Source: Torreya grandis (Eukaryota; Streptophyta; Pinopsida; Cupressales; Taxaceae). From it: a stretch of 64,000 nt of DNA. The DNA is taken from contig JARHVA010004806.1 of assembly GCA_037957365.1 (NCBI GenBank), positions 1,034,001-1,098,000 of the forward strand, in the 5' to 3' direction. Below, in pieces: positions 24,201 to 33,752 of this stretch. The translations under genes and the position numbers were made by a program. Below the pieces are notes generated by a model. It did no database searches. It saw only the letters and a program-made list of their open reading frames with translations, and was not told where the DNA came from. Each line of letters opens with the position of its first letter. Position 1 is the stretch's first letter.

Positions 24201-24471
24201 TTCAAAGGGTTGAGATCCATAATTTATTGGAGGGGGAGGTCCTAGAACCATTTAAAATCATAATATTTTATATTTATTAGAATTTTACTGGTTATTAGTC
24301 GGTCATGCATGTGTAATCCAATCATGCTACATGGAAGGATCTAAGGTGTTATTTGGGATCACCTTTAACATCGTATATTGGAAGCTTAGGATTAAAAAAA
24401 TATATAATTAAGAAATAAGCTATAATATTAGGGTTTAATGAATTATGGATAAAATCATGTGAGTCCATTAA
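18291..24471. other. Unrecognised AT-rich DNA between the two nests
   Basis: About 6.2 kb without a gene or terminal-repeat pair that I can support. Short ORFs (for example 20934-21173 and 21420-21650, minus) have no recognisable domain. The only clear structure is the 46-bp tandem repeat at 21615-21890. The stretch probably consists of old transposon DNA, including whatever cut E0 at about 18290. I looked for RT and integrase motifs on both strands and saw none. Confidence 0.5.
21615..21890. repeat. Six-copy tandem repeat, 45-47-bp unit
   Basis: Copies start at about 21615, 21661, 21706, 21752, 21797 and 21844. Each contains a form of CAAGGGACATAAATATGTCAC, then an A-rich spacer and AAGGCCAAGGG. 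The core holds the near-palindrome GACATAAATATGTC. Spacing is regular and copies are moderately diverged. Confidence 0.8.
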
Positions 24472-24476
24472 ATTAT

Positions 24477-27400
24477 AATTATCACTTAGAAGTGCACCTT
24501 TGCAAGAATGTGTGCTTGTTATCACTTATGTTGACACAATATAAAATTTCAAAGGTGTGGTGACCTTATATTAGAGATAATATATGGATTAAGGGTTGTT
24601 TACTTTGGTACACTTACCTACTTCTCTATAAAATCTCTAATTTAGTGATTTATTGACTAGGAAAAGGGTAAAAGGAGTAATAATCAAGCTGAAATTGAAC
24701 ATGAAAATTGAAAATTTATGGTGATGCACTAATGTTAAGGTCAATTATGCCAATACTTGACACACTTGGGAAGCTAAATAACTTGCACATAATCAATTCA
24801 TCTTCATACACTGACTCTTACATTATTGTTTCATACAAAGGTCTTTAGAAGCATTCACACTAACATGGAAGGAATGAACATAGGTGGAATTCACTTCTAA
24901 ATTAGGTGGAAATTAATTTCATGGAAGGAATGAACATATGTGGAATTCACTTTAAAATTAGGTGGAAATTAGACTTATACACTTGATATGAACTAAAATA
25001 ATTCTCATATGATAAATAAAGGTGAAAAATTTAGACATAAACATAGGAAAATTAGTCATTCACTAAGTTACATCAATAAATATTAGGCACACACTTAATG
25101 AAAAAAATAAAAATGGAGGAAAAATCAGCTTCTTATTTCTTCAAAGGTAGTGTAGTAAATTTTTTGGTGAAGTTTATGTATATCCAAAATCATAATATAA
25201 TTATATTCTCTAAAAAATAAACATACATATAGAAAAATAAGGAAGGAAAGAGGAGACAAAGTAACCCCAAACTAGGGATGAGTCATCATGCCTAGTCATG
25301 ATTAACTCCTACTTAAACTCAACTAACAAATTATAAAACTAATATGTAGTACATCAAGAGTTTAAACTTATTTCTTTTGGAACATGGCTTAAGAGAGAGA
25401 GATAACCTTCTTTTAATTTTTTTGAGCCAGTCCTAGTTCCTCATTCATGACCTATTTTAAAGGTATTTGGTCTCCTTGCATGCCTTGATGGTCTTAAATG
25501 CATGAAGAGGTATTGATAATATTAACTTAAATCATTGTGATTATAAAATTAAATCTCCTTGAGACTCTCAATATTTCTAGTGATTGACTTCAACTATCTT
25601 ACTTGTATCTTGGAGTTCAACCCACTTATGCACTTCTATTCTTTCATGCATGTTCCTTTCTCTTAACTTCCTCACATTTATCTAAAGTGGTATATTAGGG
25701 AGAATTTTTCATGATTAATTTTTTTAAGGAGTATCATCCATGAAAATAGGACCTTAAATTTTTAAATTTGTCTTCAACTATAATCCATTCTTGCATGTTT
25801 CTTCTCCACCTTTCTAGGGCTAATTGAAGGCTCCTTATTTGCTTTGAATTTTTCCATAAATGGGTCCAAGGTGGTGTATAAAGAGATTAAAAATATTATT
25901 TTATTATTTTTGAGATTTTTTTTAACCTTTATTCCATTTTGAAAACAAAAACTTGATCTCTTCTTGATCTCCAAATGGAAAAGAGTACATGTGATTGACT
26001 TGGCAAGGTTGTTGAAAATTTTAATACATTGATTAAGCTTGTAGATTATATTCTTCCTCCAAGATGGAATATAATGGAGAGAGAATTAATGTTTAATTTA
26101 TATTTATATTCATGAAATATCCTTTCTAAAATTTTATTTTATTATTAATAATAACAACTCTCTATACTGGTCCTTCTTGGATATGCTCATCTTCTCCATT
26201 TTGACAAGCTTATTGAATGCATAATGAGAACTTAAAATTTGATTAATTTGAATTATTTAAATATATAAGTAATATAAATAATATTTTAACATCATAACCA
26301 TGGTTGAAAATTCCTTCAAACAAATTTTTAGCTCTAAACTCCACATACAACTTCATAAAATGCTCTCTTATGCTCTTTAGGCCTAAAAAAACCTTGATTT
26401 AGATTTGGGGGTCTAAAATGGGTTATAAGACTAACCATACAATCATAAAAAATAATTAGATAGTTATAAATTTGGTATACCTTTAAATTTTTTAAAATAT
26501 CAAAAAGCCTTCACTAAATTCTCAAACAAAAATTCACAAAAAGTGCCTACTTACTGCCCGTAGGGCCACTTCGAGATGTTTTTCAATGATATGAGCCTAT
26601 TTTGAGTTGTTTTTAATTATATAAGAATTTATTAAGACTTATAAATTAATTATAAATCCTATCAAATAATTTAATTCCCTTGGAAATATCTGAAACACTC
26701 ATTTCTAACTCCATTTATGTGTAAATTGGTAAAAAAGCCTAATTTCCTTTATGGTACAGACCTATGTTTTGACATTTTATCTCTCATCAGGTATAATAAG
26801 GAAATTAAATCTTTTTAAAAATTTAATTACATAAAAATAGACATACATGTTAAATTTAAAGGTATTACACTTAGTAAAACCCAAAATATGCACTTTTTAA
26901 TGCTTATTAGCTTGCACTTTCTCATTTTTGAATTCTATAGGTTTGTATTTTTGCATTTTATTGAGTTTTATGAGGCCTAAATACATAATTATTTTTTAAA
27001 TAGGAATTTTAATATAATATATAATTATTAAATCTATTTTATATGCTCAAATAATCACTTAAACCTTTCAAAAATGCCTTTTCTAACTATCTCACTTACA
27101 TGATTGAAACCTTACAACCTATACCTTTACCTTTATCCATTATATTAATTGAAATTTTTATTGAGTAAGGTGTATTAAGTTTATTTATTCCACATAAAAT
27201 ATCACAAAACTTTTAATTTAAAAAAAAAATTCAAAACTACAATCACATCTCCTAAAATTGAGCTATTGGGGTTTTAAAAGGGTTTTAGAGTACCTTATCT
27301 TCTTAACAATTGTTCATAAAGTTAATCCCATATAACCTAATACTAATGAATGAAATATTTAGATAATATGTAAAAATATATTATAATAATACCATTTAAA

Positions 27401-27650
27401 CATCTCTTCTTCTCCTTCATGAAGTGAACATTTGAAAATTGCCTTTACTAACTTACAATTATCTTATTAGAGGAATAGGAGAAAATTTTGCCAAAATTTG
27501 GACTTGTGAGATTTTCATGAGCATGGTTTTAGATTTATTAATGATGTTTTATGTTTTGGATATATTTTTTATTCTTAAAATAATGAATGGGGCCTTTTTT
27601 AATATTTACACATAAGCAACCTTGACTAATGGTAGCAAAAAATGTTAACA
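24477..27650 (-). repeat. C left (3') LTR, 3,174 bp
   Basis: Aligns with 37584-38811 followed by 60100-61966. Shared landmarks include GCAAGAATGTGTGCTT, GATTTATTGACTAGGAAAAG (24640s) against GATTTATTAACTACGAAAAG (37750s), GTGATTGACTTCAACTATCT, GTTTCTTCTCCAC and GGAATAGGAGAAA. Ends GTTAACA at 27650. Contains a 56-bp duplication that the right copy lacks. Confidence 0.85.
24864..24975. repeat. 56-bp tandem duplication inside the C left LTR
   Basis: Two adjacent copies beginning CATGGAAGGAATGAACAT (24864 and 24920). The right LTR of C has a single copy near 37973, so the duplication arose in this LTR after insertion. Confidence 0.85.
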
Positions 27651-27673
27651 TTCTTGGCGACCCTATTGGGATG
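27651..27673. other. Motif A of C: tRNA-Arg-primer-like sequence beside the left LTR
   Basis: Plus strand TTCTTGGCGACCCTATTGGG directly follows the LTR end. From memory it resembles the complement of plant tRNA-Arg (TGGCGACTCCGCTGGGG). Element D has a like motif at the same place (31265-31285), and G a worn one. Since ORF direction in these elements is minus, this may be a conserved 3'-end signal rather than the primer site. Confidence 0.45.
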
Positions 27674-28443
27674 TTTGTCTACTAAACACTCAAGACTAGT
27701 AGACTTAACCATTAGGATATTGATTCATGAAAATATCACCAAATATGAAACTAAAAATTACCTAAATAAATAACAATAGTTTTGCATAATCACTTATGGA
27801 ATTGAAAACTAAACAACTACCAACTAAAAATGTGCAAGATAACACTTAGAGGAATGTGAAAACTAAAAGTACTATGTAAAAGATGACATTAAACCTAGAT
27901 AAAATCAAAAAAATCTTAGATACTCTCCATGTGTTTGAAAAATATGAGGAACAAGATGTTAATTGAGTTCTATTCCGGTAGGATCAACTCTTTTTCTACT
28001 TGTCAACCTCTTTAGCTTGTCTCTAAGTGAATCAACTAAAGCAAACATATCTACAATATAAACAAACTCTTCATGTGGTTTAATGATCACCTCATTTTGA
28101 TATTATAAAATAATAAATATCTACAATGTAACCACATTTTTATTCATAGGAATGGCTTTAAATTTAGCCTCTAATAGTTCACTAGAACATTATTTTTGGC
28201 TTTCTTGAGAGATGTCATTTTTTTGTCAATAATTACAAGTTCAAGATCTTCTTGAAGATCAAAATACTACCACCTAGGTTCATTACAATCTTCTAAAAAT
28301 ATGATTTGATCAACATACTATTGAGAATGTTTTCCAAACTTCACAACCACTTTATCAATGTCTTTACAAGGAGATGTAGGCTTACAAAGATTCTCAAATT
28401 CTTAAATCAACTTGAGGTACTATTACCAAAAGTCATTAAAAAC

Positions 28444-28642
28444 TTATTTATCCTCACTTATAGCTTCTTGAGTTTCACTAAGAATCACATGTTCTTTTTT
28501 ATCTTTACTTAGCTCATTTTTATGGATGTTACCTTGTGAAACCACTATTGTAATCTCACTAGTTGTTATCATATCATCTTGAACATCTTCATGATAGGCT
28601 TCTTGAGGCTCACTTACATCTACAATTTGATTTTGCTCTTCA
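28444..28642 (-). pseudogene. C internal ORF, acidic fragment
   Basis: The minus strand gives about 66 codons, rich in Glu, Asp and Gln, ending SEDK-stop, with no recognised domain. It is the C-terminal-side piece of the C interior, cut by D at 28647/28648. The D interior has an acidic stretch in a comparable position, so both may be parts of the same kind of element-specific protein. The open stretch continues by chance into the D LTR (28683); that part is not native. Confidence 0.45.
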
Positions 28643-28647
28643 AGAAT
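28643..28647. other. Target-site duplication of D (AGAAT, left copy)
   Basis: Identical to 36372-36376 on the other side of the element. Joining the flanks restores CTCTTCAAGAATTATAACTT without gain or loss, the pre-insertion C interior. Confidence 0.9.
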
Positions 28648-30050
28648 TGTTGATTTAGTGGATTGCACCCAGGGGCAAGACACCTAGCTCCCACCCTTCC
28701 ACACGCAACAATGCAAACTCCCCTCTCACCTGTGAGACTAACGAAGCTAGAGGGGAGAGTCTCTAGATGAGGGCTAGCTCCCTCTGATGTATCATTTAGG
28801 CCCTACTTTCTCCTACTGCTAACAAATAAAATGTAAAAAGGGGGGGTGAAAAGGGGGAGAGAGATGCTGAAAATAGAACTTAAGCCTAAAAATGTAAAAA
28901 AGGGAGATACACCAAAAAATGGTTGATCTACTCCACCCGAACATACACTTTCCACTGAGAACAAACTCCCATACACTTCATTTGACATGAGAAAACCTTT
29001 TGCATCAGTGGGTCAGGGGTCCATGGAGATACATGGAGGAAATAACTAATAGAGGCATTCTAAGACACACTGCATCAGCCTATCCACTTCACCTATACTC
29101 CTCTAGGGATGCTTCTGATAGACCTGTAAAAGGAAACTCAAAAATGCACCAGACATGCTGAAATCATTCTACAAAAGCATTAAGAAAATGACTTAACATA
29201 GAATCAAATGCATAGACACATACTAAAAATGAAAAACTTAGAATGGAGGTAAAAATGCTAAGTTTTGATTGAAGGTAAAATCTGGAAAAGCTCTGCCTTA
29301 CAAGCCTGAGAGATTTTTGGGTAGAGTTTTACCTTAAGTCTGAGAGTGGATTCCTTCTCAAAATGAGAAGTTTTCAATTTATAGAAAGAGGAAGAGAAAC
29401 TTGGCACTTCCTGGGAAAGATTTTGGTGCTCTTTTATGCTAGTGGCCCATGTGCATTCTAAATCTTGGGAAGAGGAAACCACTATTACTGATGTCATTCT
29501 TCTAGAAGAGGCCTACTAGAACCATGTTGTACAATCGCCAAAATTGCCTTTGGAATTCAAACATTAATGTAAGAGCATGGCCATGCCACTTTCCTACAAA
29601 TAGACTACAATTTGTCCCCTCATCAATGCCAACTATAGAAAATAGACTGCACCGCTCGTCTGATAATGACTCACCTTCCCTTCACCACTTGAATGCTTTG
29701 TCTTTTATGCATTTGTCTTCTTCCTACTCTTTTAGCCTTCGGGGTGATCTCTTGGTGGGTCACTACATTCCTTGGGCCTTTTCCATGGTTTGGTGCTCTT
29801 TAAATTTCAAAACAAATAGTTAATTCATTGTGTTAAATTTGATGTTTATGCGGCGATCACCCAACGGCTAGTTCATCTACTTAAATTTGATGGCTTTTAG
29901 GATGTCACCATCCTTAGCAAACTTCATTGGGTGCTTTTCTATGGCTTTTTTGCTTCACAAGCTTTTGTTTCGAGCTTTTTTCCCACAAAAAAAAGTCTAT
30001 AGGAATTGGCCACTCTTTGTCCTTTTCTTCAGGCTCTTTGAAACTCTCTC

Positions 30051-30190
30051 TGCCCTCCACAAGGGCTTCTAGACTTGAACTGCCCTCCACAAGGGCTTCT
30101 GGACCTTCATCTGTGCCCTTTGGCTTTCCTTGGAATGTTTCTTGCCCTCTACAAGGGCATTTGGATCTTAAACTGCCCTTCGACTGTAGG
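30051..30190. repeat. Repeated GCCCT...AGGGC hairpin units in the D LTR
   Basis: TGCCCTCCACAAGGGCTTCT occurs at 30051 and 30081, with a worn third copy at about 30143 (TGCCCTCTACAAGGGCATTT) and a partial one near 30174. Each unit is an inverted repeat (GCCCT, 4-5-base loop, AGGGC). The right LTR has the same array near 35157-35300 with more changes. Confidence 0.7.
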
Positions 30191-30975
30191 GCACACCCTT
30201 AAACCAAGCCATTGAACCAACCCATTAAACCAAAATTGGTTCAATGGTTTAATCGGTTCAATGGTTCAACCACTACGTGTTGAACCCATTGAACCAAGCC
30301 TTTGAACTAATTCATTAAACCTCCTTGTTGAATCATCTATTAAACTGAAGCGTTAAACTCAAGCGTTGAACTAAATAGTTAAACCAATCCATTAAACCAA
30401 TTTAATGGTTCAACGTTGCATGCCAGTGCCAAGTGAACCAAGCCTTTGAACTTGATAATGAACCGATGGCATTAAACTAAGCCATTGAACCAACTACCAC
30501 TTGAGCTTAATCATTGAACCTGGTACTGAACCGAATGATTGAACCAAAGTGTTGAACCAGTTTAATGGTTCAATGCTATGCACTGAGCCCTTTGAACCAA
30601 ACCTGATGAACCGTCTAATGAACCAAGTGTCTGAACCCACCGATGATCTAAGTGCTAAAGTGTTGAACCAACTGAGTTAAACCAAGGCTTGAACAAAAGG
30701 TGTTGAACCAATGCATTGAACTGGTTCAATGATTCAATGCTTCAAGTGACTGTTGAAACAAGCCCATTGAACTCTTTTGTTTAAACCAAAATTCATGAAG
30801 TAAGTGATGAACCAAGCCTAGAAATTGAAGTGATGGACTTGAAGTGATGAACCAAGCTTTGAAATGGAGCAATTGAACTACCGATTGAACCAAGGCTGAT
30901 TGAACTGCCGATTGAACTAGGCATTAAACCAGGCATTGAACCAAGGCATTAAATTGGGTTTAATGGTTCAATGAT
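30190..30975. repeat. TTGAACCA minisatellite field, left D LTR
   Basis: About 785 bases made almost wholly of diverged copies of a short word, CATTGAACCAA or its reverse form TTGGTTCAATG, at irregular spacing of roughly 12-20 bases. Several places read GGTTCAATGGTTCAA. The field ends where unique LTR sequence (CAACTTTATTCATG) resumes. The right LTR carries the matching field. Confidence 0.85.
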
Positions 30976-31264
30976 GCCAACTTTATTCATGATTTTTCCT
31001 TGGACAAGAGCCCGAAGAAGCCTTGAAAAAACCCAACACTCTCTGAACTGATCCTTCATGTGCCAAAGGACAAACTTGTAGAGTTCATAGATATCCAAAA
31101 CCTTCAGAGTCCATAGATATCCAAAACCTATAGAGTCCATAGATTTAGACTTGCAAAGTCCATAAAAATGAATAGATTCATGAAAAATAGAAAAATGAAA
31201 TGGCCTAGAATAGCAAGGACAGAAGGGGACTAATTTTTGGCCTGTTGGGCAAAAATGGTCAACA

Positions 31265-31288
31265 AATTGGTGACTCCCAAGGGAAGCA
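31265..31288. other. Motif A of D: tRNA-Arg-primer-like sequence
   Basis: Plus strand AATTGGTGACTCCCAAGGGA directly follows the left LTR. Compare TTGGCGACCCTATTGGGA in C. Read alone it would suggest plus orientation and a tRNA-Arg primer, but the internal ORF and motif B point the other way. Confidence 0.45.
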
Positions 31289-31649
31289 TGCCTGCTATGC
31301 TTAAAGATTAGTTACCTTAGAGTCTATTGGGCATATAGTCAGATGCAACTTGAACAAAGTTTAGAAATAGTCCCAAAGATCTAAGAATCAAACATGAAGC
31401 TTTTTACCCCACACACAAAGGGAAACACACAAGGCTAAAAACACTACTTGTACAAACTACACTTAGGGAAAGCAGGAAAGAAACTGAAAGCAAACTACTA
31501 TATACAACTAACCAAGAATGTTCACCTCCCTCCTGGATCAAAGGGAAAATACCATAAGTCCCCTTCTTGGCAGGAAGACTTATGGTGCTAGGCAAGTAGC
31601 TGAATGAAAAAGAGAGTTGGTGACCTGCTCTTCTTGCCTGTCACCTGCA

Positions 31650-33576
31650 TTGGCTAGTATCTGAGTGAATTAGATTCGAACATGCCTCCAACATACATGT
31701 ATTCTTCTTGTCCCTAGAGGCTTGTTGAATGCTGGTCCTTGATACTGGTGCTCTTCACCAAGAAATCAATGGCTGTTGGCTCATCACCATAAGCCCTCTG
31801 ATATGTACAGTCCCTCTGCAAAGCATCATGGTCTGACTTGTTTCCTTCTACCTCGTTAAAGATCCTGTTAGACTCATCCTCTACTTCCTCTTAACCTTCT
31901 TGAATAAGGGTGAATGTTGTGATGTCTGAAATGGAATCAAAAAATGATTGCTCATCCCATAAAACATCACCTCTTAGTTTAAAACTTTCTTCTTCAAGGC
32001 CTCCCTCAAGGAAGACAGACCTCTCCTCCTCCCTAAAGATCAAGACCTATAGATGTTCAAAGGTATCCTCCCAATCCTCCTCCAACTCAGGCTCTTCAGC
32101 GTAGTCATCCTCATCATCAAAACAACAAGGAAGTTCATCAAATAAAGGGGAAGAGAGCTCACCATGCTTATGTTCCTCCTCGTACTGCTAGAATATCTAC
32201 ATGTATGTGTGACCTGCATCTTCTCTATTGCTGATGAGGTCTTCACAAGGAACATTAATGATGATTTATTCTTCATTATCTCTCATGATAGCCTCTTGGG
32301 AAACTACAGATTGGATCTTTTACTCCTCACTCACTTCTTGTAGAATAGGTTCCTCCTTGAGAAGGGGTAAAGTAAGAAAACCATGTGGAATAGGAGGTAG
32401 TCCTTGAGCTAAAATCGAATGATTCTCCTCCTTCCACTTGGTCAACACTTCATCTATATTAGGTGTGGCCTGATAGCTCTCTTGGAGGTGTGTGTTTAGA
32501 CATGGAATGTGCTGTTGGGTCTGAACTGTCCATCACACACTGGTTGAGGAATCTCTCTTTAGATTCCAACTCTGTAATTCTCCTCGCTAGATCCTCTTTT
32601 AAAAGCCTTTCCTTGAGGTCACCAACATCATCATGAGTAGGAGTAGCCTCATATTCTTCAAGGTTTTGAGAAAAAACTTACTTCTCCTCCCTTGCCCCAT
32701 GATTCTACCATTTTCCCCCAATTCAGGATCTCAAAATTGGAATTTTGCTCCTGTAAATAGGCAGCAACTTTGCTTTCTCCAAGGTCTTGGGGCTCCTCCA
32801 TAAAGTCTAGAAGTTCTATCTCTCTTTCAAGAAGCAGTCTCATCCTAGCCTCTAAATCTTCAATTTACTTGGCTAGATTAGCCTGAAAGAGTCTTTCTTG
32901 GAGGTCACCAACATCATCCTCTTCAAGGTTTTGGGCTGGTTCCTGGCATTCCTTCCTCCAACTTAGAATCTGCACATCATGTTGAAAGGCTTGGGGAGGC
33001 TGAGGAATGATAGGAAGAGACTTTTGATGCACTGAAAGAGTCTTTAGAAGAGGGATGTGCTAGCTCGTGGTATTCCCCTAATGGAAGATTCACAATACAA
33101 AGAATTGAGAAGATTGATCTCCATGGGGGTTGCTTTAATGCCCATTGATGTTAGAAAGCCAGGCACACATGATTGAGAGCAGATGCATCAGATGAGCTGG
33201 ATTGAGCAAGTGTTATCTAATAGAAAGGATTTGGTGCACAAGAGGGGGCTTTCATTAGAATAAGAGGGGGCACATAAGGCTGACTACCTTGAATAAATGT
33301 ATTTCTCCATTTTGCTACTTCCTCCTCCATGGATTGCAAGGCCTGAGCTTGCCTAAACAAACACTCCTCTTTATACATCAACTCCTGCTAATATCCATAC
33401 TACTCCTCTAGTCTATCAATCTCCATCATCTGCTTCTCAAATTATAGGGCCATTTCCCTTATCGTTGTAGGGCAACTAGGAGAGCTACTTGAGGGGATTA
33501 CATAAATATCTAGAGCCTGATCATAGTCATATGAAGGAATACAAGGTCCATGATTCTGTGCAAAATAATTATACAT
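31650..33576 (-). pseudogene. D-specific protein: coiled-coil then acidic, no retrotransposon domain
   Basis: A degenerate frame of about 640 codons starts at a Met at 33576, some 175 bases inside motif B. N-terminal part: MYNYFAQNHGPCIPSYDYDQ, a Ser/Pro linker, then a charged helix (EKQMMEIDRLEE, KEECLFRQAQALQSMEEEV). Middle: two related units beginning DDVGDLQERLFQANLAK and DDVGDLKERLLKEDLARR, the first followed by MRLLLEREIELLDFMEEP. C-terminal part: strongly acidic (FDDEDDYAEEPELEEDWED, FREEERSVFLEGGLEEES). Most stops sit at CAA or CAG positions. At least two frameshifts occur: the part near 32843-32658 is in another frame from the parts at 33576 and 32049. No zinc knuckle, protease or RT. 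I do not recognise the protein; a structural gag-like role is only inference. Confidence 0.6.
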
Positions 33577-33728
33577 ATAAAAAGTGATTTTTGATGGCAC
33601 CAGGCTACTTAACTAGCTAATTCAACTTGGAGTCACCATTGGTGTTTGATGCAAAAGCCTCCAAAGGCTGGTTGGTCAAAGAACACACCAAAAATTCTTT
33701 AACTCTGTGGACACAAATTGTCCTAGTT

Positions 33729-33752
33729 GGTCCCATTAGGTGTGCCAAAAAC
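33729..33752 (-). promoter_or_regulatory. Motif B of D: candidate primer binding site
   Basis: The minus strand after the right LTR reads GTTTTTGGCACACCTAATGG then GACC. It matches the C motif (TTTTTTAGCACAC...AAGGGG). Its position, 5' of the internal ORF, supports its role as primer site and the minus orientation of D. The tRNA is not identified. Confidence 0.55.

Larger units (their letters stand above)
28648..31264 (-). repeat. D left (3') LTR, 2,617 bp
   Basis: Near-identical in length to 33753-36371. Contains in order a T-rich end, a block with ORF-like stretches that are conserved only because the LTRs are similar, a set of GCCCTCCACAAGGGC hairpins (30051-30190) and the TTGAACCA repeat field (30190-30975). 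Confidence 0.92.

Noticed and set aside
29524..29823. 99-codon plus-strand ORF, with a similar ORF at 34731-34976
   Set aside because: The similarity arises because both lie at the same place in the two D LTRs. It is antisense to the inferred element direction and has no recognisable domain.
29927..30202. 91-codon plus ORF and its counterpart at 35032-35307
   Set aside because: Same reason: LTR copies. It runs through the hairpin repeat array, which yields repeated Leu/Pro/Ser words without meaning.
31265..31288. Plus orientation of D based on the tRNA-Arg-like motif
   Set aside because: The internal ORF, its start near the right LTR and the matching motif B in C all favour minus orientation. 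The motif is reported as a separate puzzle.
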